A stretch of 64,000 bases of DNA from Prorocentrum cordatum (GCA_963575745.1 CAUYUJ010019091.1:123737-187736); one strand, 5' to 3'. Positions 19,501-30,836 are shown, counted from the stretch's first letter. Program-made: numbers and translations. Notes: a model not told the origin generated them from the sequence alone.

Positions 19501-20793
19501 AACGATAAAGAAGTAGACGTTTCATGAACTGCCTTCGAACACGATTCCAACGACGACGACTATCCTTGAACGTAGCCTCATCGATCTGACCAGATTTCCA
19601 GAGTTTGTGAACTCTGTAGTGGGCCTCTTTCACCTGAGCTTCCTCCTGGGTCAACTTCGGGACGAGTGAAGCCGATTTAAAGCCATAACAGCGTTTGTCG
19701 GCAACAGCCCCCTCCTTCAATCGTGATTCCAGGTCAGCTAGAGAAATGGATCTCCACCTAGTATGCCAGATCACCCTTCCCTCAGACTCCTCCATGCAGT
19801 ACTGATTTTTGCGTTTTTTGTTTTGGCCGCTACCCCCACCAGACTTCCACCCAGCCACCTGTGTGACGGCCATATCAAACTCTCTGCACTGTTTCACCTC
19901 CTTACCCTCCAGCACAAACCACGAGGCGAACGATCGACTGCCAGTGGCCTTCGTCCTACCAGAGGACTTCCCCCGCAGCAAACTTGGGAGATCAAAACAT
20001 ATCATCTTGTGGTCACTCCATTCAGTGTCCCGAGAGCCAGGAGGGTGCGCATACATAACGTGCAACTTAGAACACATAACATGAGTCTCCCAGGTCACAG
20101 GACACGCAACATAGTCGATGACGTGTTTTGTCCTAGCACCTCCACCACACCAGGTAAACTCACGGTCAATGAATGTGTTGATCAGCTTCAGACGTAGCTG
20201 GGCCATACAAACACACCAGGCACGCGCACATGCACCCTGCAACACATTCCTCTGCCTCTCCTCCCTCACAGTACGCTCGTTCACACCACCACCAGAGATA
20301 CGAAGTCGATCGATCTCAACATGAGGCTGCACTTCAACATTGGCGTCGGCACAAACAACAACATCATGAATACTGTACTTTTGACGCATGCGCACCACAG
20401 CACTCGATAATTCAAGAAGAACGTTCTGGTACAGCTGGAACGTGGCCTGGTACCCCTCAGACGTTGTCCCAAAGAATCCTTGCTGAGGAAGATACACGCT
20501 AGCATAGATGAATGCGCCCACTTCTGGCCCACGGAAGGCACAGACCGCAAATCTTCTACCAGCAGCGTGTCCCAAGAAACAGGAGTTGAGAGTAGACGAG
20601 AATAGTACACCTGCTTGGCCCTCAATCGAGCCACTGTCAAGCTTTACTTCAGCCGAGCTGCGATAGTGAAAACCAGACTCATTCAACGTATCACGTCTGA
20701 GAAACTGGCACTCCTGGAGCCCGACAAGTTGCACTCCCAGCTCACGCAGGTAAGGAAGAGCAGATAGGGAAGTAGCATCACTCATCATTCTGA
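16523..20793 (-). mobile_element. LINE-D, 5'-truncated site-specific non-LTR retrotransposon
   Basis: The element starts at the same hairpin-loop position as the others (left flank CGTCAACCTTTC, 16511-16522) but its 5' end stops at the beginning of ORF2. The right flank resumes at GGGGGACTCGTAGAGCTTCC, so the hairpin right stem TTACCGCC was lost. ORF1 is absent. 5' truncation with a small target deletion is typical of target-primed reverse transcription. The 3' tail on the coding strand includes GGCGGCACGCAATACGCAAAAAAG. Confidence 0.87.
16592..20788 (-). CDS. LINE-D ORF2: EEP endonuclease, reverse transcriptase, permuted RNase H
   Basis: 1398 codons, intact apart from loss of the first endonuclease strand (the WN segment present in LINE-C and E) at the truncation point. 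The remaining endonuclease has LQECQ, CADANVE, VIDYVAC and WSDHKMI. RT motif A is LDVATAFD, motif B KTGSKEGP, motif C WADN. The RNase H motifs are permuted as in the other families: KGDS (D1223), REDNTAADEL, then SFDGG (D1322) and TAAELESA (E1378). Because the element is truncated it has no ORF1 and probably cannot move on its own. Confidence 0.88.
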   Translation of the reverse strand: MMSDATSLSALPYLRELGVQLVGLQECQFLRRDTLNESGFHYRSSAEVKLDSGSIEGQAGVLFSSTLNSCFLGHAAGRRFAVCAFRGPEVGAFIYASVYLPQQGFFGTTSEGYQATFQLYQNVLLELSSAVVRMRQKYSIHDVVVCADANVEVQPHVEIDRLRISGGGVNERTVREERQRNVLQGACARAWCVCMAQLRLKLINTFIDREFTWCGGGARTKHVIDYVACPVTWETHVMCSKLHVMYAHPPGSRDTEWSDHKMICFDLPSLLRGKSSGRTKATGSRSFASWFVLEGKEVKQCREFDMAVTQVAGWKSGGGSGQNKKRKNQYCMEESEGRVIWHTRWRSISLADLESRLKEGAVADKRCYGFKSASLVPKLTQEEAQVKEAHYRVHKLWKSGQIDEATFKDSRRRWNRVRRQFMKRLLLYRYRDGVKTKTVTNSMMIDGEWCEDRSKWKEDMTRVVRAKYSKSERLAMNLATLEQLRVQADEARARSTHTSSPITMHVLCRARSRLREGKAVGADGISARMLRSLSWEALRVVLDCFQRRFWRMAEAPESWKFIRASIMLKNGKNKRFDDSRTLAVNSVVNTWYMGCLCILLSSHLVSIAPVVAPSLCLYGFQQGRKTHEVTSGLKAMCRHARLWGKEENIVFASLDVATAFDSLTVQVASSTLERLCVDVELRYGLIENSVGNEAVFQFEGVCTDTLHWTTCVKTGSKEGPDLWTAQSLVMFGDITSAWARDAVGVVLSGEAGGIVVSHFIWADNVLLTAPDRPTLAKMILQLTWALHDHGFRWKQSSLEFMDVGSTTGVTEPLMVTLFPPGMSRGPNVSLPENITIPQVDEIIVLGTKIARKFRDHDDVRYRMAKAIRAFWNDRAFYTSRRIAWKNKFARCESRVRSKFLFGLEGATVDSSTIAFIHKEEGKMLSRMTWRAKREEEGWAVFMSRMYKRGRQAFYEAGRPPLAQVFLYRQWKWAKDIALSCFGRDGGGVDEISVVGGSQLVPPPSHAPGAPVDDATPSEPTNRRKRKTMCVNEAKRQRTQLSQNTARLRDRFEDPTRYYNQPTVVDTGTAVNGYLQARLSMLHGGGEWESRRDDLILSLGSQAGRAGTRVRTVGAPIGMRPWRTPFELVGGKYWYHVLEWTEEAWVKFAREVFTLLQVPGVSDFLVLKDPIPWKPMEEREEEVLSEELSRKKEEVLSKRYAKILEDYTEWEFQVGRIAIELKGDSQCVVRWIQGLYFTANVHYDKIVGGIQNKLDILAKRCGVQAACLGRHIFKWVYREDNTAADELTHRARQGICRTRFRHDLLSHIKAHAILIDAIRGSFDGGRSYLGVGCGWQIDFHLCSSSVAEYPVTLPSGVWEPNVASSSFLLPPSSTITAAELESARQLLLGVEECLHLAGY

Positions 20794-21758
20794 GGGGGAC
20801 TCGTAGAGCTTCCTGACAACATATAATGTCGAAAGAAATTACACCGAAAAAATATGTTTTTCAGCCCAGGCAATTTGAGACCTCTCGGATGCAAAAGACG
20901 AACGCCGCCCATGCTTCTAGATTGTCTTCTGTACGAGCCCTGTAGCTCTCCTACAGCCCGAGTTACGTGCGTAAATCGACAGCACCTCTGAAGATGACTC
21001 GAACAATACGAATAGTTTGGCAAACCTAGTTCGAGCATCAGACCGAGTTCAGACCTCTGCATGCGACACGCGGACGCGTCTGATGTCTCTGAATCGATCC
21101 CTGTGATTACCAGCCCTGCAGCCCCCCGAGTTAAGTGCAGGAAACCGACAGCATCTCTCAGGATGACTCGAACAATACGAATAGTTTCGCGGACCTAGTT
21201 CGGGCAACAGACCGAGGTCGGAGCTCTGGATTCCGCAGGCGAACGCGCCTGATGTCTCCGAATCGATTCCAGTGATTACCAGCCATGCAGCCCCCCTACA
21301 GCCCGAGTTAAGTGCAGAGAACCGACAGTATCCCGCAAGTGACTGCGTGACAAGATGACTCGAAACGGCCGATCCCGCCTGTGTGCTTTTTGGCAGTAAA
21401 AGGTACCCGATCGAGCTGAGATCAAGATGGCGAGCGGGAATAAGATCGAATATCACGGGAAAAAATACTAGAGCTCAAACGAATTGTTGAATTTCGAGAA
21501 CAAAATTTTCAACCGACCAAAAGTCAGCAAAAGGTCCGTCGAGATTTTTCTTGCCAACTAGCTCTCCAGCGCCCCGGAATTACTCTTAAGCTTCCAGCAA
21601 TAACTTGCTAAGGGAAGCTCTACGAGTTACTAGCTCCACCCCGCGCCGGAATTCCTCTAGCTCATCGATGCCGAAGAGCTCTACGAGGTACGAGCTCCAC
21701 CCCGCGCCGGAATTCCTCTAGCTCATCGACGACGACGAGCTCTACGAGGTACTGGGCG
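20794..21758 (+). repeat. Composite TIR element (S family) with internal tandem monomers
   Basis: A non-coding element starting GGGGGACTCGTAGAGCTTCC and ending GGGAAGCTCTACGAGTTAC near 21630, so its ends are inverted repeats. It holds two to three tandem monomers of the roughly 178-bp repeat, then the conserved terminal module (ACCCGATCGAGCTGAGATC, AAGATGGCGAGCGGGAATAAG). It is followed by two short L-type ends in tandem (21631-21755). ORFs reported in such modules are conserved only as DNA. Confidence 0.75.
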
Positions 21759-21992
21759 CCGGCGGTAAACCGTCAACCTTTCTTACCGCCTGGGGACTCG
21801 TAGAGCTTTCTGATAATATATAATGTGGGAAAAAATCCAGAGAACGAATAGTTTTCAGCCCAAGCGATTTCAGACCTCTCAATATGACTCCCCCCAAAAA
21901 AAAAAAAAAAAAAACAAAAAAAAAAAATGGCAACCCAGCTCGAGTATCAAACTGGGCGCCGGCGGTAAACCGTCAACCTTGGCTACCGCCGG
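21759..21992 (+). repeat. Truncated S element with poly(A)-like tract between two hairpins
   Basis: The hairpin at 21759-21790 (GTAA/TTAC) is followed by an S-family start (ACTCGTAGAGCTTTC), then ACTCCCCCC and about 35 adenines interrupted by one C (21898-21927). A second hairpin at 21959-21992 has one stem mismatch (GTAA opposite CTAC). The A-run replaces part of the normal S body. Confidence 0.7.
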
Positions 21993-24081
21993 GAACTCGT
22001 AGAGCTTCCTAGCTCGACTTAAACTGAAAAAACCGACAGCACCTACCAACATTCCGACTCATAGTGAATATTGTTTGACCTCTGAATGCGACAGGCGGAC
22101 GTGTCTGATGTCTGCGAATCGACTCCTGTCATTACCAGGCTTGCAGCCCCCTACAGCCCGAGTTAGGTGCAGAAAACCGACAGAACCTCTCAGGATGACT
22201 CGAACACTACAGTAGTTTTGCAGACCTAATTCGGGCAGCAGACCGAGGTCCGAGCTCTCGATTCGACAGGCGGGCGCACCTGGTCTTCAAATCGATTCCT
22301 CTGATTACCAGCCCTGTAGCCCTCCTGAGCGCGAGATGAGTGAAGAAAACCGAGAGCACTTCTCAAGATGACTCGAACAATACGAACAGTTTTGCGATTC
22401 TAGATCGGGCAGCAGACCGAGTTCCGAGCTCGGGATTCAGACAACGGCCAATGATGATTCTGAATCAGATTCTGTACGTATCAGCTCGGTAGCTGTCCTA
22501 GAGCTCGAGTTGAGTACAGAAAACCAAGAGTTCTTGTCAATATGACTCGAATAATACGAATAGGTTTGCGGACCTAGCTCGGCTAACAGACCGAGTTCAG
22601 ACCTCTGGATTGGAAAGGCGAACGCGCCTAATCATTCTACATCGATTAGCTGTGCTTACCAGCTCTGTGGCTGTCCTAAAGCTCGAGTTATGTTAAGAAA
22701 ACCGTCAGCGCGTATCAAGATGACTCAAAACGGCCGATCCCGCCACAGTACTTTTCGATAATAATATTCACACGATCGAGCTGAGATCAAGATGGCGAGC
22801 GGGAAAAAGATCGAATATCACGGTAAAAAATACTAGAGCTCTACCGAATTGTTTAATTTCGAGAAAAAAATTCAACCGAGCCAAAGTTGTGAAAAGTTTA
22901 GTTCTTTTTTTTTGAGCCAACTAGCCTGCCAGCGTTTTCGAATTACTCTTAAGCTGCGCCGCTACGCTCTCAGGGAAGCCCTACGAGTCACTGAGTTCAG
23001 ACCCTCTGAATGCGACAGGCGGACGCGTCTGATGTCCCCGAATCGATTCCTGTGGTTACCAGCCCTGTAGCCCCCCTACAGCCCGAGTTAAGTGCAGAAA
23101 ACCGACAGCACCTCTCTGGATGACCCGAATCATACAATAGTTTCGCGAACCTAGCTCAGGTAGCAGGCCGAGTTCAGATCTCTCGATTTAACAGATGAAC
23201 GTGCCTGTTGGTTCCCAGAGAGCTCGCCGAGAGCTAAAGGGTTTAAGATTAGAAGCCGGACGGTGGTGGTGCCCGCCAGCAGCCCATCTCCGCCGCTCCA
23301 GAATCCTCGCAGCAGCTCGTTCGACCCGGCAGCGCGTCCGGGAGAGCTTTCGGCAAGCTTCCACGCGTGCCCGCACGCGCGCAGGCACGCGTGGAAGCGT
23401 TTCTGGCAGCGCTTCGGAAGCGCTGCCGGGGAGCGCCCCAGAGCCCAAGAAGAGCTTCACGCGAGCTTCCGTGGGCTTGCCAGGAAGGTTTTCCGGTGTG
23501 TGTCTCTTTGCTCTCCGGGTTTTGGACGCTACCAAGTTCCTAATCGGTTTCTGTGATTCTGAGCTCTGCAGCTGCGCTACAGCTCGAGTCAGGTACAGAA
23601 AACCGAAAGCGTCTGCTAAGATGACTCGAATAATACGAATAGGTTTGCGGACCTAGCTCGGCTAGCAGACCGAGTTCACGCCTCTGGATTCAACAGGCGA
23701 ACGCGCCTGATCATTCTGAATAGATTAGCTGTGCTTACCAGCTCTGCAGCTGTCCTAAAGCTCGAGTTATGTTCAGAAAACCGCCATCGCGTATCAAGAT
23801 GACCCGAAACAGCCAATCCCGCCTGCCTGCTTTTTGGCAGTAAAAGGTACCCGATCGAGCTGAGATCAAGATGGCGAGCGGGAATAAGATCGAATATCAT
23901 GGGAAAAAAAAACTAGAGCCCAAACGAATGTTCAAATTTCGAGAACAAAATTTTCGACATACCAAAAGTCACCAAAAGGTCTGTCGAGATTTTTCTTGCC
24001 AACTAGCTCTCCGGCGCCCCGGAATTACTCTATAGCTTCAAGCAACAACTTGCAAAGCGAAGCTCTACGAGTTACTGGGAT
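21993..24081 (+). repeat. S-family array, about 178-bp monomers
   Basis: Non-coding. It begins GGAACTCGTAGAGCTTCC and carries about ten degenerate monomers, each with CCGAGTTCAGACCTCTG-like and CTGTAGCTGCCCTACAG-like segments. There are two terminal modules (near 22730-22990 and 23800-24080), each ending in a GGGAAGC-CTACGAGT type inverted end. A GC-rich element (23212-23550) interrupts the second half. Confidence 0.72.
23212..23550 (-). repeat. GC-rich 0.34-kb element, copy 1 (reverse orientation)
   Basis: Strongly GC-rich sequence unlike its neighbours, bounded by GTTCCCAGAGAGCTC on the left and CTCCGGGTTTTGGACGCTACC on the right. These are the reversed ends of the copies at 40384, 43348, 46373 and 50921. 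It has diverged internally from those four. It contains a perfect palindromic segment around CCACGCGTGCC...GGCACGCGTGG (23370-23396). Open frames on both strands arise from GC richness. Confidence 0.65.
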
Positions 24082-25665
24082 CCGGCGGTAAACCGTCAAC
24101 CAGGCAACCGCCGGCAGCCTCGTAGAGCTCTATTCTGGCGCGGCGCTGCTCGAAGCACACAAAAGCACCTTTTGAAGAAGAAATATCGGAAAATATCTGT
24201 TTTTTCAATTTTGCATCTTCGCTTAAATCTAGCTACCAGACCGAGTTCGGACCTCTCGATGCGAGAAACATCGCGCCGGGTGATACTAGGTCGGTTCATA
24301 GGCGTGCCATTCCTGTAGCTCTTCTAAATCTTCAGTTAAGAGAAACCGACAACACCCGTCAAAATGATCGTATGTTACAAATAGTTGTGCGGGCCTAGCT
24401 CGAGCAGCAGACTGAGTTCAGACCTCTCGATGGGACAGACGAACGCATCGGATAATTCTCAATCAGTTTCTGTAAGTATCAGTGTAGTTCTCCTAAATCT
24501 CGAGTTAAGTACAGAAAACCGTCAACGCGTGTCAAGGTGACTCGAAACGACCGACGGTTCCCTCAAGTCTCTTGATAGTAATATTACAGCTACAGACCTG
24601 GGAAATTAACTGGCAGACGCGGCATAATTCGCTACAGATGGGAAAAATACCTGTTTGTAAAACGATTTTTCAAAGTTTGCACAAAGATATAATAATTGAC
24701 CCCAAGTCGTCACATTGTCTCTCCAGGTCGAGTCGGCCAACTAGCTGCACCTGCGCCCGAACTGGCGCCGGCGTTGAACCGTCAACCTGGTCACCGCCGG
24801 GAACCTCGTAGAGCTCCTTCCACGCGTAAGAGTGCTCAGAGACGAAAGAGAGAGCTTCTGAGAGCATTTCTCGAAAAGGGGAAAAATTCATTTTTTCATG
24901 TCGACATGAAGATGGTTGCTCCAAGTGGTTTGATAGTAAAAGTGCGCCTACGGAGCTCATACTAAGACACAGAGAGGCCCCCATAGTCGTTTACAGGTGC
25001 GAAAAATCTGCTTTCTTAAAATAAATGGTCAAATATCTTTCAAATATTCCCAAAACCACCCAAAAGTTACCACATTGTCCGCCTCGGCCGGGTGGGCCAA
25101 CTGGGAACCGGCGTTAAACCGTCAACCAAGTTACCGCCGGGCACCTCGTAGAGCTCTCTTGTTGTACAGCGCTTCTCCAAACATATGAGAAAGCTTCTGA
25201 AGCAAGAGCAGAAAAACTCGAAAAAACACGATTTTTTGGTTTTCATCCAAAGTCGGTTCCCTCAAGTCTTTTGATGGTAATACTGTAGCTACGAACCTGA
25301 GAATTTTACTGGCAGACGCGGCACAACCCACTACACGTGAGAAAAATACTGGTTCTGAAAAACGAATTTCAAATTTCTGCATACAGAGACAACAACCGAC
25401 CCCCCGTTACCACATCCTCTCTTTTGGTCGGGCCCGCCAACTAGCTCTACTCTGCGCCGGAATTCCTCTTAGCTCTTTGCTGAAGAGCTCTACGAGGTAC
25501 TAGCTCCACCCCGCGCCGGAATTCCTCTAGCTCATCGATGCCGAAGAGCTCTACGAGGTATTTCTCTAGCTGATCCTGCCGAAGAGCTCTACGAGGTACT
25601 TGCTTAGGGAAGCTCTTCGAGTTACTTGGTAGCGTCCAAAACCCGGAGAGCGAAGAGACTGGGCG
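24082..25665 (+). repeat. Mixed L-family modules with three hairpins
   Basis: Non-coding. Hairpins lie at 24082-24114 (right stem degraded), 24768-24800 (GTTGA opposite TCACC) and 25108-25140 (GTTAA opposite TTACC). Each is followed by a CCTCGTAGAGCTC start. The bodies at 24800-25095 and 25140-25560 show the L core; the second includes a variant with GGCAGACGCGGCACAACCC. It ends in tandem GAGCTCTACGAGGTA ends at about 25490-25600, then ACTTGGTAGCGTCCAAAACCCGG, a fragment of the GC-rich element border. Confidence 0.68.
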
Positions 25666-27333
25666 CCAGCGGTAAACCGTCAACATTTCTTACCGCCGGG
25701 GGACTCGTAGAGCTTCCTGAGAATATATAACGTGGGAAAGAATTTCAGAGAACGACTAGGTCTTCAGCCCAAGCGATTATAGACCTCTCAGGATGACTCT
25801 AACAAAACAAACGAATAGTTTTCCAATCGAGCTCGAGTATGAAACCGAGTTCGGACCTCTGAATGCGACAGGCGGACGCGTCTGATGTCTGCGGATCGAT
25901 TCCTGTGATTACCAGCTCTGCAGCCCCCCATAGTTAAGTGCAGAAAACCGAGAGTACCTCTCAGGATGACTCGAATAATACAACAGTTTCGCGGATCTCG
26001 TTCGAGCGGCAGACCGAGTTTCGAGCTCTCGGTTCGACAAACGAACGCGCCTGATGTCTCGAGATCGATTCCTCTGACCAGCAGCACTGTAGCCCTCCCC
26101 CAGCACGATTTAAGTACAGAAAAATCGAGAGCACTTCTCAAGATGACTCGAACAATACCAATAGGTTTGCGAACCTAGCTCGGGGAGCAGGCCGAGTTCA
26201 GAGCTATTGATTCAACATACGAACGCGCCTGATAATTCTCAATCGATTTCTGTGATTATCAGCTCTGTAACTGCCCCACAGATCGAGTTAAGTACGAAAA
26301 ACCGAGAGCGTCTGCTACAATGACTCGAATGATACGAATAGGTTTGCGACCATAGATCGGCTAGCAGACCGAGTTCAGACCTCTGGATTCAACAGGCGAA
26401 CGCGCCTAATCATTCTGAATACATTAGCTGTGCTGACCAGCTCTGTAAATGTCCTGAAGCTCGAGTTATCTTGAGAATACCGACAGTGCGTATCAAGATG
26501 ACTCGAAACGGCCGTTTCCGCCTGCCTGCTTTTTGGCAGTAGAAGGTCAAGATGGCGAGCGGGAATAAGATCGAATATTAAGGGAAGCTCTCACGAATTG
26601 TTGAATTTCGAGAGCAAAATTTTCAACCGACCACTTGGTAGCGTCCACTTGTTCGACTGAGCGCCGGCGGTAAACCGTCAACCTTTGTTACCGCCGGGGG
26701 ACTCGTAGAGCTTCCTGACAACACATAATGTCGAAAAAAATATACAGAAAAATACTTTTTCAGCGATGCTGAACAAAAAAGAATAGTTTTGCAAACCTCT
26801 GCATGCGACAGGCGTCTATTGTCTCTGAATCGATCCCTGTGATTTCCAGCCCAACAGCCCCCCCCCCCAGCCCGAGTCAAGTGCAGGAAACCGAGAGCAT
26901 CTCTGAGAATGATTCGAATAATACGAATAGTTTTGCGAAGCTAGTTCGAGCAGCAGACAGAGTTCGGAGCTCTGGATTCGAGGGGCGGACGCGTCCGAAT
27001 CGATTCCAGTGGTTACCAGCCCTGCAGCACCCCTACAGCCCGAGTTAAGCGCAGAGAACCGACAGTATCTCTCAAGATGACTCGAACAATACGAATATTT
27101 TTCGCGATTCTAGATCGGGCAGCAGATCGAGTTCAGAGCTCTGTATTCAACAGACAACGGTCACTAATAATTCTGAATCAGATTCTGTACGCATCAGCTC
27201 TGTAGCTGTCCCGTAGCTCGAGATAAGTACAGAAAACCGAGAGCGTCTGTCAAAATGACTCGAATACTACGAATAGGTTTGCGGATCTAGCTCGGCAAAC
27301 AGACCGAATTCAGACCTCTGCTTTCAACTAGCG
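25666..27333 (+). repeat. S-family arrays, two units
   Basis: Hairpins at 25666-25699 and 26664-26697 (both GTAA/TTAC) each introduce an S-family start (GGGGGACTCGTAGAGCTTCC). The monomers carry the three recurring inverted segments. The first unit reaches the terminal module (GATGGCGAGCGGGAATAAG) before breaking off near 26640. The second lacks a terminal module and stops at 27330. A run of ten Cs at 26861-26870 is a local oddity. Confidence 0.7.
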
Positions 27334-27730
27334 CCGGCGGTAAACCGTCAATCTGGTCACCGCCGGGACCCTCGTAGAGCTTCTCTCACTGGTAAGAGTG
27401 CAGAGAATCGACACAGACTCAAGAAAAATTAGATTTTTCGAAGATCTTCAAATTCGATTTTTTCAATGTTCATATTCGCTCAGTTCCTGGAAGTCAACTC
27501 ATGCAAAAATGCATCGAGAGAGCTGAGCTGCTGTAAGAGAGAAGTTCATATGCCAATGCTCGGCGTGAAAATCTGCTTTCTAAAAATGAATGGTCAAATA
27601 TCTTGCGAATTTTCGCAAAACCACCCAAATGTTACCACATTGTCCGCCTCGGCCGGCTGGACCAACTAGCTCCACCCCGCGCCGGAATTCCTCTAGCGCA
27701 TCGATGCCGAAGAGCTCTACGAGGTACAAG
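27334..27730 (+). repeat. L-family module with discordant hairpin
   Basis: The hairpin at 27334-27365 pairs GTAA with TCAC, giving an A-C mismatch; it looks like a recombinant between the two stem types. A complete L module follows, from CCTCGTAGAGCTT to GAGCTCTACGAGGTAC (27707-27725), with the core AAATCTGCTTTCTAAAAATG. Confidence 0.68.
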
Positions 27731-30498
27731 CGAACGCGGCTCATCATTCTGAATCGATTAGCTGTGCTTATCAGCTCTGTACCTGTCCTAAAGCTCGAGT
27801 TATCTTGAGAAAACCGACAATGCGTATCAAGATGAGTCAAAACAGCCGATCCCGCCACTGGGCGCCGGCGGTAAACCGTCAACCTTTCTTACCGCCGGGG
27901 GACTCGTAGAGCTTCTTGACAATATACACTGTGGGGAAACACTCCAAAGAACGACTATTTTTTAAGCCCAAGCGATTTCAGACCTCTCAAGATAACGCTA
28001 AAAAAACAAAACAGTTTCGCAACCCAGTTCGAGTATCAAACCGAGTTCAGACCTCTGAATGCGACAGGCGCGCGCGTCTGATGTCTGCGAATCCACTCAT
28101 GTGATTCCCAGCCCTGAAGCCCCCCTACAGCCCGAGTTAAGTGCAGAAAACCGACAGTATAATATAATAGTTTTGCGAACCTAGTTCGAGCAGCAGACCG
28201 AGTTCCGAGCTCTGGAATCGACCAACAGACGCGCCTGATGTGTCCAAATCGATATATGTCATCTGCAGCACTCTAGCCCTCCCTCAACACGAGTTCAGTG
28301 CAGAAAATTGAGAGCACGTCTCAAGATCATTCGGACAATCGAACAGCTTCGCGAACCTAGCTCGGGCAGCAGGCCGATTTCAGAGCTCTCGGTGCGATAG
28401 ACGAACGCAACTGATGATTCCCCATCGATGTCTGGCACAATGAGCCCTTTAGCTGCCCTACAGCTCGAGTTAAGTACGGAAAACCGAGAGCGTCATCAAG
28501 ATGACTCGAATAATACGAATAGGTTTGCGGACCTAGCTCGGCTAGCAGACCGAGTTCAGACCTCTGGATTCGACAGGCGAACGCGCGTGATGATTCTGAG
28601 TGCGATAGGTGTGCTTACCAGCACTGTAGCAGCTCGAGTTAAGTACAGAAAACCGAGAGTGTCTATCAAGATGACTCGAATAATATGAATAGGTTTGCGG
28701 ACCTAGCTCGGCTGGCAGACCGAGTTGAGACCTCTGGATTCAACAGGCGGACGCGCGTGATGATTCTGAGTGCGATAGCTGTGCTGACCAGCTCTGTAGC
28801 TGCCCTACAGCTCGAGTTAAGTAGAAAATACCGACAGCGCGTATCAAGATGACTCGAAACGTTCGTTCCCGCCGGGACGCTTTTTGGCCTTCAAAATTAC
28901 CCGATCGAGCTGAGATCAAGATGGCGAGCGGGAATTAGATCGAATATCATGGGAAAAAATACTAGAGCTCTAACGAATGTTCAAATTCTGAGAACAAAAT
29001 TTTCAACCGACCAAAAGTCAGCAAAAGGACCGTCGAGATTTTTCTTGCCAACTAGCCCTCCAGCGCTCCGGAATTACTCTTAAGCTTCCAGCAATAACTT
29101 GCTAAGGGAAGCTCTACGAGTTACAGTGCTTTTCGATAGTAATATTCACTCGATCGAGCTGAGATCAAGATGGCGAGCGGGAATGAGATCGAATATCACG
29201 GGAAACTGGGCGCCGGCGGTGAACCGTCAACCTTCCTTACCGCCGGGGGACTCGTAGAGCTTCCTGACAATATATAATGTGGAAAAGTATTTCAGAGAAC
29301 GACTAGTTTTTCAGCCCAAGCGATTATAGACCTCTCAAGATGACTCTAACAAAACAAACGAACAGTTTTCGAATCGAGCTCGAGTATGAAACCGAGTTCA
29401 GACCTCTCAATGCGACAGGCGGACGCGTCTGATGTCTGCGGATCGATTCCTGTGCTTACCAGCTCTGCAGCCCCCCATACAGCCTGAGTTGAGTGCAGAA
29501 AACCGAGAGCATCTCTCAGGATGACTCGAATAATACAACAGTTTCGCGGATCTTGTTCGAGCAGCAGACCGAGTTCCGAGCTCTCGGTTCGACGAACGGA
29601 CGCGCCTGATGTCTCGAAATCGATTCCTGTGTCCAGCAGCACTGTAGCCCTGCCCCAGCACGATTTGAGTACAGAAAACCGAGAGCACGTCTCAAGATGA
29701 CTCGAACAATACCAATAGGTTCGCGAACCTAGCTCGGGGAACAGGCCGAGTTCAGAGCTCTTGATACAACAGAGCTCTTGATAATTCTCAATCGATTTCT
29801 GTGATTATCAGTCTGTGGCTGCCCTACAAATCGAGTTCAGTACGAAAAACCGAGAGCGTCTGTTACAATGACTCGAATAATACGAACAGGTTTGCGACTC
29901 TAGCTCGGCTAGCAGACCGAGTTCAGACCTCTGGATTCAACAGACGAACGCGCCTGATCATTCTGAATGCATTAGCTGTGCTGACCAGCTCTCTAGTTGT
30001 CCTGAAGCTCGAGTTATCTTGAGAAAACCGACAGCGCGCATCAAGATGACTCGAAACGGCCGTTCCCGCCCGTGTGCTTTTTGGCCTTCAAAGTTACCCG
30101 ATCGAGCTGAGATCAAGATGGCGAGCGAGAATAAGATCGAATATAATGGGAAAAAATACTAGAGCTCTAACGAATGGTCAAATTTTGAGAACAAAATTTT
30201 CAACCGACCAAAAGTCACCAAAAGGTCCGTCGAGATTTTTCTTGCCAACTATTCGCAGAAGGCATCTATACACCACCACCGTGCCAAGGCAGGGCCATCC
30301 TGGGCCCCAGGATGGTGTATGCGCCCTCCTGGTCGAGGCCAAGAGGGTCTATACACCACCCTGGGGCCCAGGATGGCCCTGCCTTGGCACGGTGGTGGTG
30401 TATAGATGCCTTCGTCGGAAACTAGCTCTCCAGCTCCCCAGAATTACTCTTAAGCTTCAGCAATAACTTGCTAAGGGAAGCTCTACGAGTTACTGGCG
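27731..30498 (+). repeat. S-family arrays, two complete units
   Basis: Two hairpins (27865-27898, GTAA/TTAC; 29213-29246, GTGA/TTAC with a G-U pair) start units that each run through five to seven monomers of about 178 bp. Both end in the terminal module with GGGAAGCTCTACGAGTTAC at 29105-29125 and 30476-30495. A small extra terminal-module fragment lies at 29125-29205. A foldback insertion sits at 30252-30419. Confidence 0.72.
30252..30419. mobile_element. Foldback insertion with perfect 51-bp inverted repeats
   Basis: Arms at 30259-30309 and 30362-30412 are exact reverse complements over 51 bp, starting AAGGCATCTATACACCACCA, with a 52-bp loop. The insertion interrupts the usual TTGCCAACTAGCTCTCCAG of the S terminal module. 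AACTA occurs on both sides (30247-30251 and 30419-30423), consistent with a 5-bp target-site duplication. The loop begins and ends with further short matches to the arms. It has no coding capacity, so it would be a non-autonomous element of unknown family. Confidence 0.82.
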
Positions 30499-30836
30499 CC
30501 GGCGGTGAACCGTCAACCTGGTCACCGCCGGGAGCCTCGTAGAGCTCCTCTTACTAGTGAGAGTGCAGAGAATCGACACAGAATCAAAAAATTAAGATTT
30601 TTCGGAAATCTTGAAATTCGATTTTTTCGATGTTCATATTCGCTCAGTTCCCGGAAGTCAACTCATGCAAAACTGCATCGAGAGAGCTGAGCTGCTATCA
30701 GAGACGAGTTCATATGCCAATGCTCGGCGTAAAAATCTGCTTTCTCAAAATAAATGGTCAAATATCTTTCAAATATTCGGAAAACCACCCAAAAGTTGTC
30801 ACATTGTCCGTTCTGGCCGGGTCGGCCAACTGGGCG
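30499..30836 (+). repeat. L-family module with intact GTGA/TCAC hairpin
   Basis: The hairpin at 30499-30531 (loop CCGTCAACCTGG) is a perfect empty copy of the LINE-B and LINE-C target. The module body (CTCAGTTCCCGGAAGTCAAC, then AAATCTGCTTTCTC) matches those at 9820-10010 and 27460-27660. It runs straight into the next hairpin without a GAGCTCTACGAGG end. Confidence 0.72.
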
